Shown: positions 17,810 to 27,045, counted from the stretch's first letter. The stretch: DNA of 64,000 nt from Novosphingobium flavum (GCF_014230315.1 NZ_JACLAW010000007.1:1-64000); one strand, 5' to 3'. Translations and numbers: made by a program. The notes: generated from the letters alone by a model not told the origin.

Positions 17810-18982
17810 TCACCGTAGCGGCTGCTTCGGCGGGGTGAGCGGCAGGAAGGCGAAGGACACCGGCTTCTCGGTCCCGACCGGCACCGGCGCCCCGCGCTGG
17901 GTCAGGCGGCCAGTGGCCCGGTCGACCGCAAAGACGGCGACGGTCTGGGAATCCTGGTTGCCAGCGAGCAGCCAGCGCCCGCCGGGGGCGAGGGCGAAGC
18001 CGCGCGGACGCAGGCCGCCGGTCGAGACTTCCTGGACCGGGGCGAGCTTGCCCGTCGCGCGGTCGATCGCGAAGACGGTGAGCACCGAACGGGTGCGGTT
18101 GCCGGCATAGAGGAAGCGTCCATCCTCGGACAACGCGATCACCGAGGCGCTGTGATCGGTGAAACCCGGCGGGTCGAGCGGGGCCGTCTGCACCGGGGTG
18201 AGCCGTCCGGCACGCGCATCCCAGCGCAGCACGCGGACGTCCGCGGCATGTTCGGTGATCGCGTAATAGAACCGTCCGTCGTTAGAGAACAGCGCATTGC
18301 GCGGGCCGGTGCCCGGCCCGGTGAACAGGAACGGCGTCGGGGCCGGCGAAAGCGCGCCGGACTTGCGGTCGTAGCGATAGACGAAGATCTTGTCCGCCCC
18401 CATGTCGCAGACCAGCACGTAGCGCCCGCTCGGGTCGAGCGTGGCGGCGTGGGCGTGGGCGCTCTTCTGCTTGGGGTTGGGGCCCGAGCCGGTCTCGCGT
18501 TGGACCGAACTGGGCTGGGCGAGCCGGCCATCGGCCGAGACGGGCAGGGCGGCTACGTCGCCGCTGCCGAAATTGGCGACGAACACCGCTCCGGCCCGGG
18601 ACGCCCAGCTCAGGTGCGTCGGGCCGCCGCCGCCCGACGCGGCGCGCGAGAGCGGGCGCAGGGCGCCGCTTTGCGGGTCGACCGCATAGCTCAGGACCTC
18701 GCCGTTTTGGCCATCGTAGTTGCCGACTTCGCTGACCGTGAACAGCAGCTTGCGGGCAGGGTCGAGCGCCAGCCAGGTCGGGCGGGTGACCTGTGCGGCG
18801 GCGGCAGGGGGCGAGAGCTTGCCGCTGTCGTCGTCAAGCCGGGCGGAGAGGATGCCCGCGCCCTGGGTGCCGATATAGACCATGGTCTCGCGCGGGGCGC
18901 TCCCCCGCGGCGAGGGCGGGGCTGCGGCGCAGACGACGGCCGCACAGGCGGCCAGGGCAGTCAGGGGCAGGGACTTGCGCAA
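17810..18982 (-). CDS. Lactonase-family beta-propeller protein 2
   Basis: A 390-residue protein of the 6-phosphogluconolactonase-like family. It starts at a TTG (18982) with AGAGGA about 8 bases upstream and has a signal peptide ending near CAAAPP, so it is likely exported. Blade motifs recur: MVYIGTQGAGILSARL, RPTWLALDPARKLLFTVSEV, GPTHLSWASRAGAVFVANFGSGDV, HAHAATLDPSGRYVLVCDMGADKIFVY and RGFALAPGGRWLLAGNQDS. This set is closer to the classical YkgB/Pgl type than the protein at 9892. The substrate is unknown; a sugar or aromatic lactone is plausible. It runs in the same direction as the following MFS operon but is separated from it by about 290 bases. Confidence 0.85.
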   Translation of the reverse strand: MRKSLPLTALAACAAVVCAAAPPSPRGSAPRETMVYIGTQGAGILSARLDDDSGKLSPPAAAAQVTRPTWLALDPARKLLFTVSEVGNYDGQNGEVLSYAVDPQSGALRPLSRAASGGGGPTHLSWASRAGAVFVANFGSGDVAALPVSADGRLAQPSSVQRETGSGPNPKQKSAHAHAATLDPSGRYVLVCDMGADKIFVYRYDRKSGALSPAPTPFLFTGPGTGPRNALFSNDGRFYYAITEHAADVRVLRWDARAGRLTPVQTAPLDPPGFTDHSASVIALSEDGRFLYAGNRTRSVLTVFAIDRATGKLAPVQEVSTGGLRPRGFALAPGGRWLLAGNQDSQTVAVFAVDRATGRLTQRGAPVPVGTEKPVSFAFLPLTPPKQPLR

Positions 18983-19117
18983 CGGTCTTATCCTCTCGCC
19001 AGGGCCCCTGTCGCGGGGGCTTAAGCTTGCTTTTCCTTCCCATGCCTGCCGGGAATCTGGCGCCGATCCTAGCGATCCAGTCCAAACCCGGCCTGAACGG
19101 GCTTCCGTCCGCCCAGA

Positions 19118-20125
19118 TCAGTGGCCCTTGGGCTTGCCCGGAACGTGCTTCTTGTGGATCACGCCCGCATCGTCGACGATTTCCTGCCCGGTCAGGTTGT
19201 CGAGCGCGCCGAAGATCGTCTCGAGCCGCTCGACGTGGGCCCGCGGCAGCGGTCCCTTGCCGATCGCCTTGACGTTTTCCGCGAGGTGATGGGCATTACC
19301 GGTGCCGGTGAGGATCACCCCGCCCATCGATTCGTGGCGGGCATAGCGATAGGCCGCCTCGACCACCGAGGCGCAGTCCCCGTCCGCCATCAGGAAGCCG
19401 AGGGGATCATCGAGGTCGATCCCCTCGCCCGAGAGGTCGCCGCGCGCGACGAGGGCGGCAACCAGCTTGCGCAGGGCTTCCTTGTCCGACAGTGCGCGGC
19501 GCACGGCGAACATCACGGCGACGCCGACCTTCGTTTCGGCGGCCAGCGGCAGCACCTTGCGGCGCGCGCTCTGGTTGAGCAGGTTGAAGCCGAGCAGCAG
19601 GTAGTCCCAGTGGCCGTCGGCCAGTGCCCGCTCCGACATCTGGTGCGTGGTGTCGTCGTAGAACCACTCGGTCAGGCCGAAATTGCGGACCAGCCCGTCG
19701 CGCTTCATGTCCTGCAGCACGGGCAGCATCTCGTTGCAGACGTGATCGTAAGTGGCGAGCGTGACCGACTGGATGCTGAGCACGTCGACATAGTCGGTGC
19801 CGAGCCGCTGCAGCGAGGCTTCGAGCGAGCGGCGCAGGCCGGCCCCGTCGATCGCCGCGCCGGGCTTGTTGAGGGTCGAGAACTTGGTCGAGAGGATGAT
19901 CTGTTCGCGGACCGGGGCGATCGCCTCGCCCACCTGGGCCTCGTTCTCGTAGGAGGGCGAGGTGTCGATGAAGTTGACGCCAAGCTCGATCGCCTTGCGC
20001 ACGATCATCACCGCGTTCTCGGGCGGCAGGCCATTGCCCGCGCCGAGCCGGCTGTATCCGCCGCAGCCCAGGCCCGCCACGCTGGCCTCAAGGCCGTTGC
20101 GGCCGAATTCGATCCGCTCCAACAT
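19118..20125 (-). CDS. Aldo/keto reductase-family protein
   Basis: A 335-residue (alpha/beta)8 aldo/keto reductase. I chose the ATG at 20125 because GAGGTGAG lies upstream and MLERIEFGRNGLEASVAGLGCGG is a normal family start; the open frame to 20233 is not needed. Catalytic Asp and Tyr are in NFIDTSPSY and Lys in STKF. The fourth residue, usually histidine in D-x-x-x-IHD, reads VLSIQSV, so Gln appears to replace His. The protein is cytoplasmic and may reduce or oxidise a sugar or aromatic carbonyl, or be impaired. It is divergent from TonB receptor 2, with an operator-like dyad between them. Confidence 0.85.
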   Translation of the reverse strand: MLERIEFGRNGLEASVAGLGCGGYSRLGAGNGLPPENAVMIVRKAIELGVNFIDTSPSYENEAQVGEAIAPVREQIILSTKFSTLNKPGAAIDGAGLRRSLEASLQRLGTDYVDVLSIQSVTLATYDHVCNEMLPVLQDMKRDGLVRNFGLTEWFYDDTTHQMSERALADGHWDYLLLGFNLLNQSARRKVLPLAAETKVGVAVMFAVRRALSDKEALRKLVAALVARGDLSGEGIDLDDPLGFLMADGDCASVVEAAYRYARHESMGGVILTGTGNAHHLAENVKAIGKGPLPRAHVERLETIFGALDNLTGQEIVDDAGVIHKKHVPGKPKGH

Positions 20126-20206
20126 TTGCTTGCTCACCTCTCTTCGAACCCGCCCCGACGCGCGGAAATGGCACGGAGCCGCCGTCGAAGCAAGTTTGGT
20201 GACGGG

Positions 20207-20218
20207 ATTGCGAACAAT
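20207..20218. promoter_or_regulatory. Operator-like dyad (ATTGCGAACAAT)
   Basis: It is the exact reverse complement of the copy at 59004. It lies 81 bases upstream of the aldo/keto reductase start and 221 bases upstream of TonB receptor 2. The 314-base gap 20126-20439 also has an AT-rich stretch near 20240-20290 that probably holds the receptor promoter; I see no gene in it. Confidence 0.6.
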
Positions 20219-20439
20219 TTTACCGTGTAACATTTCTTATCGAAATATTGCCGTTTGTTTTAAAAATATATCGATAAATCATAGCTATGCTGCGCTTGCG
20301 TGGTGCATCGTGAAAATGTGAGCGATAGCACTTTGACTAACGACCCGGCCTGATGGCCGCTCTACAATATCGTCAACAAAAGTTGCGATCCGCCGACTCG
20401 GCCGCGCAACACCAGGGATGCACTGAAAAGGGGGTTTCA

Positions 20440-23427
20440 TTGACTAAAGTTGCATTCGCGCGCCTGTTCGCAGGCGTGAGCCTTGTGGCGACTGCCGTTT
20501 CCGCGCAGGCGCAGACCGGGCCCGCTGCCGACGCGGTGACCGATGGCGATGCCGAAACGATCGTCGTCACCGGCTCGCGCGTGATCAAGAACGGCGACGA
20601 CAGCCCGACGCCCGTGACCGTGCTGACCATGGAATCGCTGCAGGCCGCTCACCCGACCAGCGTGTTCGAAGCCCTGCTCTCGGCCCCGGCCTTCGCCGGC
20701 TCGCGCGGCGGCACCCAGTCCGCGCCCAGCGGCAACCGCGCCACCAGCAGCTCGATCAATGCGCTCAACCTGCGCGGCCTCGGCCCGGTCCGCACCCTCA
20801 TTCTTTATGACGGCCACCGCGTTCCGCCGACCCAGATCGACGGCCTGGTCGATGCCAACATCATCCCGCAGATGCTGCTCGAGCGGGTCGACGTGGTCAC
20901 CGGCGGCGCCTCGGCGGTCTATGGCTCCGACGCGATCGGCGGTGTGGTCAACTTCATCACCAACCGCAAGTTCAAGGGCGTGAAGTTCGAGGCCCAGCGC
21001 GGCATCTCGCAGCGCGACGACGCCGGTACCTACCGGCTCGGCATCGGCGCGGGCGCCGACCTGTTCGACGGCCGCGGCCACATCATGGGCAGCGTCGAGA
21101 CTTTCCACAACGACGGCCTGATCTATCCGCAGCGCGCCTCACTCGCCCGCCACTGGACCGTGCAGGGCAACGGCACCACCGTGCCCTACTACCTGACCCC
21201 CGACGTGGTCAGCTCGGGCCTGAGCTGGGGCGGCAAGATCACTGCCGTAACCGGCGGGACCAGTACGCCCAACCTCAATACCACCTTCAACACCAACGGC
21301 GTCCTCACGCCCTTCGTCAACGGCGCGGCGATCGCGTCCAGCTCGTCGGTGCGCCTCGGCGGCGACGGGATCTGGGACACCGTTCCCTCGCTGCGTCCGC
21401 GCACTTCACAGATCCAGGCCTATGGCAGGTTCGACTATGAGCTGAGCGACAGCCTCAGGTTCCACCTGACGGGCGCCTATACCTACGACCACGCCTTCAA
21501 CAATTTCGGCAACGTCAACAGCAACGGCCTGGTCATCAGCGCGACCAATCCGTTCCTGTCGCAGACCATCCGCGACCAGTTCGCGGCGGCCGGCGTCAAG
21601 ACCTTCACCATGTCGAAGAAGTACGCGCAGGGCCTCGTCCCGTCCAGCAACGTCGATTTCCACACGCACGACATCTACGTGAATGCCGGGCTCGACGGGA
21701 AGATCGGGGCCTTTGACTGGTCGACCTCCTACACCTTCCACAATGTCCGGCTCGACACCTATTCGAACTACACGTTCGACAACGGCAAGTTCTTCGCCGC
21801 GCTCGATGCGGTCGACGAGGGGGTCTACAAGACCGGCGTCGCCAACAACAACATCGTCTGCAAGGTCAGCATCACCAACCCCGGGCTTTACCCGGGCTGC
21901 GTGCCGATCAACCTGTTCGGTCCGTCTTCCGAAACGCAGCAGATGGTCGACTATGTCCGCCGCCAGGGCAAGTTCGTGACCAAGCTGCCCTCGCACGATG
22001 CCGACTTCACCATCTCGGGCGAGCCGTTCGAGACCTGGGCCGGCCCGGTCGGCATGGCGCTGAACGCCGAATGGCACCGCCAGGGGCTGGAACTGACCTC
22101 GACCAACCCGACGGTCGATTATCTGCCGCTCGATTGCACCGGCCTGACCCTGACCACCGACACTTACGGTGGCAACTGCAAGCCCGGTACGGTCCTGAAC
22201 CCCGGCGACCGCACGCCCAGCTACAACGGCGGCGTGGCGCCGCGCCCGCCGGTGGACATGAGCGTCATCGAAGGCGCGGTGGAATTCAACGTCCCGCTGA
22301 TCAAGGACTGGTCGCTGGCGGAATCGGTCAACCTGTCGCTGGCTGATCGCTATGCCAAATATGTCGCCCACGGCAATCCGGACATCACCAAGGGCAAGCT
22401 GACCAACCGCTTCGAGGCCAACACCTGGAAGGTCGGGCTCGACTGGAACGTCAGCCGCGCGCTCAGCTTCCGCGCCACCCGCTCGCGCGATTTCCGCGCG
22501 CCGAACCTCTATGAAATGTACCAGACGCTGAGCACGACCTTCTCGAACGGCAACCAGGATCGCCTGACCGGCCGCTCGACCCTCGTCAACGGCGCGCTGA
22601 TCGCGGTGGAATCGCAGGGCAACCCGAACCTCAAGCCGGAAGTCGCCAATACCCTCACCCTCGGCGCGGTGATCCGTCCGAGCAGCAAGTTCAGCGTCGC
22701 GATCGACTATTTCGACATCAAGATCCGCGATTTCATCAAGACCCTGACCGGTTCGGATGCCGCGCTCCAGCAGGCCTGCTACAACGGCACCGCGCCGGAA
22801 TACTGCCTGCTGCAGGAACGTCCGGGTTCGTTCACCGACACTTCGGGCGCCAATACCGTGACCAAGTGGAAGGCGACCACGCGCAACATCGCCCTGATGA
22901 AAACGCAAGGGATCGACGTGGAGGCCAACTTCACCTCGACCCTGTTCGGCCGCCCCTTCGCGCTGCGCGCTCTCGCCAGCTACCAGCCGCACGTCTACCT
23001 GATCCAGCCGGGCCTGGTGACCCAGGACTATGCCGGGGCGATCGGCGTTCCCGCCGACTTCGTCGTCGGCCCCAAGTTCCGCGCCACCTTCTCGGCCCAT
23101 GCCGAGCCGCTGGCCGGCCTGACGGTCGATTGGGAAACCCGCGTGCGCGGCGTGATGCACCAGAGCCCTGACCCGACGCTGAGCGGCCTGCCCTCGGCCG
23201 ACGCCCTGTCGGCGACCTACCACAGCATGACGCTGACATGGACGCCGAAGCAGGTGCTGGACGGCCGGGTTTCGGTCTATCTCAACGTGACCGACCTGTT
23301 CGACCATGGCGCCGATCCATCGGCCTCGTTCGTCAACCAGACCAGTCCGGGTCTGGGCGGCGGCTTCGTCCTTGGCGACGATCCGACCGGCCGTTACTTC
23401 CGCTTCGGCGTTCGCGGCAAGTTCTGA
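20440..23427 (+). CDS. TonB-dependent receptor 2
   Basis: A 995-residue outer-membrane receptor. I propose the TTG at 20440: AAAAGGGGG precedes it by a few bases and the product then begins with a signal peptide ending near VSAQAQ. The ATG at 20353 would put 29 residues before it. The plug domain has ETIVVTGSRVI, SPTPVTVLTMESL, NLRGLG and DVVTGGASAVYGSDAIGGVVN; the barrel ends with GRYFRFGVRGKF. It probably takes up a polyphenol- or ester-type ligand, inferred only from context. The isochorismatase-like and thioredoxin-reductase-like genes follow on the same strand after a terminator. Confidence 0.92.
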   Translation: MTKVAFARLFAGVSLVATAVSAQAQTGPAADAVTDGDAETIVVTGSRVIKNGDDSPTPVTVLTMESLQAAHPTSVFEALLSAPAFAGSRGGTQSAPSGNRATSSSINALNLRGLGPVRTLILYDGHRVPPTQIDGLVDANIIPQMLLERVDVVTGGASAVYGSDAIGGVVNFITNRKFKGVKFEAQRGISQRDDAGTYRLGIGAGADLFDGRGHIMGSVETFHNDGLIYPQRASLARHWTVQGNGTTVPYYLTPDVVSSGLSWGGKITAVTGGTSTPNLNTTFNTNGVLTPFVNGAAIASSSSVRLGGDGIWDTVPSLRPRTSQIQAYGRFDYELSDSLRFHLTGAYTYDHAFNNFGNVNSNGLVISATNPFLSQTIRDQFAAAGVKTFTMSKKYAQGLVPSSNVDFHTHDIYVNAGLDGKIGAFDWSTSYTFHNVRLDTYSNYTFDNGKFFAALDAVDEGVYKTGVANNNIVCKVSITNPGLYPGCVPINLFGPSSETQQMVDYVRRQGKFVTKLPSHDADFTISGEPFETWAGPVGMALNAEWHRQGLELTSTNPTVDYLPLDCTGLTLTTDTYGGNCKPGTVLNPGDRTPSYNGGVAPRPPVDMSVIEGAVEFNVPLIKDWSLAESVNLSLADRYAKYVAHGNPDITKGKLTNRFEANTWKVGLDWNVSRALSFRATRSRDFRAPNLYEMYQTLSTTFSNGNQDRLTGRSTLVNGALIAVESQGNPNLKPEVANTLTLGAVIRPSSKFSVAIDYFDIKIRDFIKTLTGSDAALQQACYNGTAPEYCLLQERPGSFTDTSGANTVTKWKATTRNIALMKTQGIDVEANFTSTLFGRPFALRALASYQPHVYLIQPGLVTQDYAGAIGVPADFVVGPKFRATFSAHAEPLAGLTVDWETRVRGVMHQSPDPTLSGLPSADALSATYHSMTLTWTPKQVLDGRVSVYLNVTDLFDHGADPSASFVNQTSPGLGGGFVLGDDPTGRYFRFGVRGKF

Positions 23428-23463
23428 CTTCGCGGCGTTCGGCAAGCCGCCTATGACACATCC

Positions 23464-23497
23464 GGGGCCGGTGCGTTCACGCGCCCGGCCCCTTTTT
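23464..23497 (+). terminator. Rho-independent terminator after TonB receptor 2
   Basis: GGGGCCGG (23464-23471) pairs with CCGGCCCC (23485-23492), with an inner GCG/CGC pairing, followed by five T (23493-23497). The next start codon comes only 17 bases later, so partial read-through is likely. Confidence 0.8.
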
Positions 23498-23514
23498 CTT
23501 GCGGAGGACCATTG

Positions 23515-24171
23515 ATGACGATCCCGGGTAAGCAGATCCTGCTCGCCGCTGCCGCCGGCCTCGCCGCCTTCGCGGCGGGCGCCGGTGCCCATGCCGCGCC
23601 GCCGCCCTCGATCTATGATCGCTGGCAGCAGGTCGCGATGCCCGCGCCGCCGCCGCTCAAGCCGGTCCGGATCGTGCCGGGCGAGACGGCACTGCTGATC
23701 CTCGACATGAACGCGGTCAACTGCGCCAAGCGGCCGACCTGCGTCACCTCCGTCCCCTCGGTGAAGCGCTTGTTGGGCCAAGCGCGCGCGCACGGGATGC
23801 CGGTGATCTATAGCGCCGGCGCCGCCGGATCGACCACCCCGCCCGAGCCGCCGGCAGAGATCGCCTGGCAGAAGGGTGAGCCGCTGGTGCGCGCGCCGGT
23901 GGACAAGTTCATCGGCGGCGAACTCGAACGCATCCTTGCCGAACGCAAGGTGAAGACCCTGCTGGTTTGCGGCACCTCGGCCGAGGGGGCCGTGTTGCAC
24001 ACCGCCGTAAGCGGCGCGCTGCGCGGGTTCAACGCGGTCGTCCCGGTCGACTGCTATTCCTCGGTCGAGCCATTTGCCGAGGTTTACACCGCCTGGCACC
24101 TCGTCAACGCGCCGGCGGCGATCAGCCGCATGGCCACCGTCACGCGCAGCGACCTCGTCACTTTTCCCTGA
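23515..24171 (+). CDS. Secreted isochorismatase-like protein without catalytic Cys, copy 1
   Basis: A 218-residue protein of the isochorismatase/cysteine hydrolase fold with a signal peptide ending near GAHAAP. GGAGG precedes the ATG. The family Asp is in LLILDMN and Lys in RAPVDKF. Where the family normally has the catalytic cysteine (pattern G-x-x-x-x-x-C-V), this protein reads CGTSAEGAVLHTA, with alanine. Extra cysteines (NCAKRPTC) may form a disulfide. It is therefore probably not a normal cysteine hydrolase; it may bind a ligand. A paralogue with the same export signal and a threonine at that place is at 37361. Located between TonB receptor 2 and a thioredoxin-reductase-like gene. Confidence 0.85.
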   Translation: MTIPGKQILLAAAAGLAAFAAGAGAHAAPPPSIYDRWQQVAMPAPPPLKPVRIVPGETALLILDMNAVNCAKRPTCVTSVPSVKRLLGQARAHGMPVIYSAGAAGSTTPPEPPAEIAWQKGEPLVRAPVDKFIGGELERILAERKVKTLLVCGTSAEGAVLHTAVSGALRGFNAVVPVDCYSSVEPFAEVYTAWHLVNAPAAISRMATVTRSDLVTFP

Positions 24172-24286
24172 CCCGTTGTGTGGGCGCGGGAACTGCGCCC
24201 GGCATAACGCGATTGGAACATCCGTTCACGCCATTCTGGTTGCGCCGCGGCGCGGTCCGGTTCAGAGGCCTAACTCGCGGTTTCGG

Positions 24287-24299
24287 ATTGTCGGACAGT
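24287..24299. promoter_or_regulatory. Operator-like dyad, 13-bp weak copy (ATTGTCGGACAGT)
   Basis: It has the GT/AC core with three bases between, like the copy at 47042. It lies 98 bases upstream of the thioredoxin-reductase-like gene at 24398. Confidence 0.4.
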
Positions 24300-24397
24300 T
24301 TTGGTGGACGATCCGCCCGGTTTTGGGCAGTGTGCGTGAATGAACGGTCGCGGTCCGGTGGACGGCGCGGCCCGGGAAAATGGGAAAGGCAGCAGAG

Positions 24398-25291
24398 ATG
24401 GACAGCTTCGACGTCGTGATTGTGGGCCAGGGCTATGCCGGGCTCAAGGCAGCCGCCCTCGCCGGTGCGCGCGGCCTCAAGGTCAACACGATCGAGCAGA
24501 TGATGCCGGGCGGTCTGGTCATGAGCATCAACGATCTCGAACCCGGCCCGGACGGCAATCCGGCCTGCGGCCCGGAACTGACCGGCGACATGGCCATGAC
24601 CAACATGGACAGCGGCATCGAGATGGTCTGCGACGCGGCCACCTCGCTCGAGCAGACGGCCGACGGCTGGGTGATCGAGACCGGCAGCGGGCCGATGAAG
24701 GCCAAGAACGTGATCCTCGCCACCGGTGGCAGCCTGCGCAAGCTCGGCGTGCCGGGCGAGGCCGAGTTCGAGGGGCGCGGCGTCTCTTCCTGTGCCGACT
24801 GCGACGGCCCGATCTACGGCGGCAAGGACGCGGTCGTGATCGGCAGCGGCGATGCCGCCTTCCAGGAAGCCAACGCGCTCACGCACTATGTCGCCGCGGT
24901 CACCGTGGTCATGCGCGGCGATGCGCCCAAGGCGCGCGCCGAATTCGTCGAGCGGGTGAACGCCAACCCGGCGATCACCGTCCTCTCGGGCTACGAAGTC
25001 ACCGAAATCGTCGGCGACAAGGTGGTCTCGGCGGTCAAGCTCAAGGGCGCTGACGGCAGCGAGAAGGAACTGCCCTGCGCGGCGGTATTCGCCTTCGTCG
25101 GAATCGAGCCCGCCACCGAACTGGCCCCGGCCGAACTGGAACGCGACGCCGGCGGCGCGATCGTCACCGCCGACAACGGCCAGACCAGCCTGCCCGGCCT
25201 CTATGCCGTGGGCGCCGTGCGCTCGGGCTTCGGCGGCAAGCTGAGCGACGCCGATGTCGACGCCGAGAAGGTGCTCGCCGCCATTGCCTGA
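24398..25291 (+). CDS. Thioredoxin-reductase-like FAD/NAD(P) oxidoreductase
   Basis: A 297-residue low-molecular-weight thioredoxin-reductase-type flavoprotein. The ATG at 24398 has GGAAAGGCAG upstream; another in-frame ATG is at 24380. The FAD site is VGQGYAGLKAA, the redox pair is CADC in SSCADCDGP, the pyridine nucleotide site is VIGSGDAAF, and the final FAD motif is LPGLYAVGAV. It keeps all features of an active disulfide reductase but differs from the housekeeping-like copy at 52908 (CATC). It follows TonB receptor 2 and the isochorismatase-like gene and may reduce a dedicated thiol or selenol partner such as the UGSC proteins; that link is inference. Confidence 0.88.
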   Translation: MDSFDVVIVGQGYAGLKAAALAGARGLKVNTIEQMMPGGLVMSINDLEPGPDGNPACGPELTGDMAMTNMDSGIEMVCDAATSLEQTADGWVIETGSGPMKAKNVILATGGSLRKLGVPGEAEFEGRGVSSCADCDGPIYGGKDAVVIGSGDAAFQEANALTHYVAAVTVVMRGDAPKARAEFVERVNANPAITVLSGYEVTEIVGDKVVSAVKLKGADGSEKELPCAAVFAFVGIEPATELAPAELERDAGGAIVTADNGQTSLPGLYAVGAVRSGFGGKLSDADVDAEKVLAAIA

Positions 25292-25334
25292 TGCCTGCTG
25301 TGCGGCGCGGGCGCCATCGCTCGCGCCGCCGGCA

Positions 25335-26213
25335 TCACGGGGCTGCGCTCACTTCGCGCAGGATTTCGACGAGATTGTCGATCACCGCTGACAAGCGGTG
25401 CCCGCGCGGGCGCACCACGCCGGTCTCGCGGGCAAGGTCCACGCCGGGCAGGGGCAGGGCCACGACCCCGGGCGGCAATGGCTGGCGCTCCTCGGCCAGC
25501 GGCACCAGCGCCACGCCCAGCCCGCTTTCCACCATGGTCACCATCGATTGCACCGGCACCTCGATCGAGAGGGTGACGGGGAAGGGCAGCGAGCGGATGA
25601 ACCGGTCGACCTGCCGCCCGCCGAACGAGAGGCGATCGTAACGCAGGAACGGTTGCGCCGTGAGCACACCGCGCCAGTCCTCGCTCGCCAGCGCGGCGGG
25701 GGCGATCAGGCTGTAGCGATCCCGCGCGAGCAGGTCCCAGGCCAGTTCGGCGGGCAGGTCGAATGGCGGGCGGATCATCACCGCAAGGTCCAGTTCGCCG
25801 CTGTCCACCTGATCGAGCAGGTTGAGCCCGAGGCCCGGCACGACCTGCAGGGCAAGGCCCGGATAGGCGCGGCTGAGCGGCCCCAGCGCCCGCGCCAGCA
25901 GCGGCGCCTGCAGCGAAGAGATCGCGCCGATCCGCAAGGTGCCGAGCCCGGCCGCGCTGCATTCTTCCGGGTCGCCCAGCGCCTCGAGCGAGGCAAGGAT
26001 CGCGCGCGCCCGCTCGACCGTGCGCAATCCGGCCACGTTGAGCCGAGCGGAGCGGCCAGTCCGCTCGAACAGGGAGAAGCCGAGCTGTTCCTCCAGCCGC
26101 TTCATCTGGCCGCTGACCGCAGCCTGAGTCAGCCCGACCCGCTCGCCCGCGCGGGAGAAGGTGCCCCAGCGGGAGACGGCGATGAGGGTGCGCAGTTCGG
26201 CAAACATGAGCAT
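25335..26213 (-). CDS. LysR-family transcriptional regulator
   Basis: A 292-residue LysR-type regulator. The N-terminal winged helix is clear (FAELRTLIAVSRWGTFSRAGERVGLTQAAVSGQMKRLEEQLG), followed by the periplasmic-binding-like effector domain (LRIGAISSLQAPLLARALGPL, then GELDLAVMIRPPF and VESGLGVALVPLAEE). No strong ribosome site is visible; the ATG at 26207 is an alternative start. Such proteins commonly control the divergent neighbour, here the LUD protein at 26365, in response to a small aromatic or acid effector. It is convergent with the thioredoxin-reductase-like gene. Confidence 0.9.
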   Translation of the reverse strand: MLMFAELRTLIAVSRWGTFSRAGERVGLTQAAVSGQMKRLEEQLGFSLFERTGRSARLNVAGLRTVERARAILASLEALGDPEECSAAGLGTLRIGAISSLQAPLLARALGPLSRAYPGLALQVVPGLGLNLLDQVDSGELDLAVMIRPPFDLPAELAWDLLARDRYSLIAPAALASEDWRGVLTAQPFLRYDRLSFGGRQVDRFIRSLPFPVTLSIEVPVQSMVTMVESGLGVALVPLAEERQPLPPGVVALPLPGVDLARETGVVRPRGHRLSAVIDNLVEILREVSAAP

Positions 26214-26254
26214 AAGTCTATATTATGCTCAGTCTCAGTAAACTCCGTTTTTGC

Positions 26255-26266
26255 ACAATTCGCAAT
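26255..26266. promoter_or_regulatory. Operator-like half-conserved site (ACAATTCGCAAT)
   Basis: It keeps the right half TTCGCAAT of the copy at 59004 and matches 9 of 12 positions. It lies between the divergent LysR gene and the LUD gene. It could equally be part of a LysR site. Confidence 0.3.
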
Positions 26267-26364
26267 GATGCTAGCTCGGTCTTCAAGGGCCGCTTGCCGG
26301 GCCCGGCGATTCAACTGCCGACCGCGCTTCAGTCGCGGCGGCCTGCAGGACAGGAGCCTCCATT

Positions 26365-27033
26365 ATGGCCATGGGCGACATCGATCTCAGCACCGAGATC
26401 AAGCATTACTACCGCGAGCGCGCCGAGATCATCATCGAGAATCTCAAGAAGAAGTACATGCACGGCTCCTATGCCGACACCAAGGAAGAGGCGCTCCAGC
26501 AGATCTTCGACCTGATCCCGGCGGGGGTTAAGGTCGGCCGCGGCGATTCGGTCACGCTCAACCAGCTCGGCGTGTTCGAGGCCCTGACCGAGCGCGGCCT
26601 CAACGAGTTCACCAATCCCGTCCGCACCGACGCCAAGACCGGCTACAATCCGCCGCGCGAGGAACGCCGCGCGATGCAGCGCCAGGTCCTCCTTTCGGAC
26701 GTCTACCTGACCAGCACCAATGCCATCACGATGGAAGGCACGATCGTCTCGACCGACGGTTCGGGCAACCGCGTCGCGGCCATGTGCTTCGGCCCGAAGA
26801 AGGTGATCATCGTCACCGGCTGCAACAAGATCTGCCACGACGTGGAAGACGCCCTGCGCCGCATCCGTGACTGGGCCGGCCCGATCAACGCGCTGCGCCA
26901 CCGCCTCAAGCACGCCAAGGACGAAGGCCTGGGCTGGGGAGTGCTGCGCTACACCGCGATCATCGACGGCAACCAGCCGGTCGAAGAGGGCAAGATCCAC
27001 GTCATCCTGGTTGGCGAAAACCTCGGGCTCTGA
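26365..27033 (+). CDS. LUD (lactate utilization-type) domain protein
   Basis: A 222-residue cytoplasmic protein of the LUD family (formerly DUF162, LutC-like). Family marks are PAGVKVGRGDSVTLNQLGVFEAL, LLSDVYLTSTNAITMEGTIVSTDGSGNRVAAMCFGPKKVIIV and TGCNKICHDVEDALRRIRDWAGP. AGGAG lies about 9 bases before the ATG. LUD proteins with partners LutA and LutB oxidise lactate, but those partners are not here, so a stand-alone role is likely. It is divergent from a LysR regulator and followed by a strong terminator, so it is a single-gene unit. Confidence 0.88.
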   Translation: MAMGDIDLSTEIKHYYRERAEIIIENLKKKYMHGSYADTKEEALQQIFDLIPAGVKVGRGDSVTLNQLGVFEALTERGLNEFTNPVRTDAKTGYNPPREERRAMQRQVLLSDVYLTSTNAITMEGTIVSTDGSGNRVAAMCFGPKKVIIVTGCNKICHDVEDALRRIRDWAGPINALRHRLKHAKDEGLGWGVLRYTAIIDGNQPVEEGKIHVILVGENLGL

Positions 27034-27045
27034 GTCGAAAGCACG

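Noticed and set aside
17647..17838. Small 63-codon frame in the gap before the MFS operon
   Set aside because: It has no ribosome site or family similarity and overlaps the end of the lactonase gene on the other strand.
27031..27033. TGA at the end of the LUD gene as a further Sec codon
   Set aside because: The protein already has normal family length and the frame after the TGA shows no conserved pattern; a terminator starts 13 bases later.
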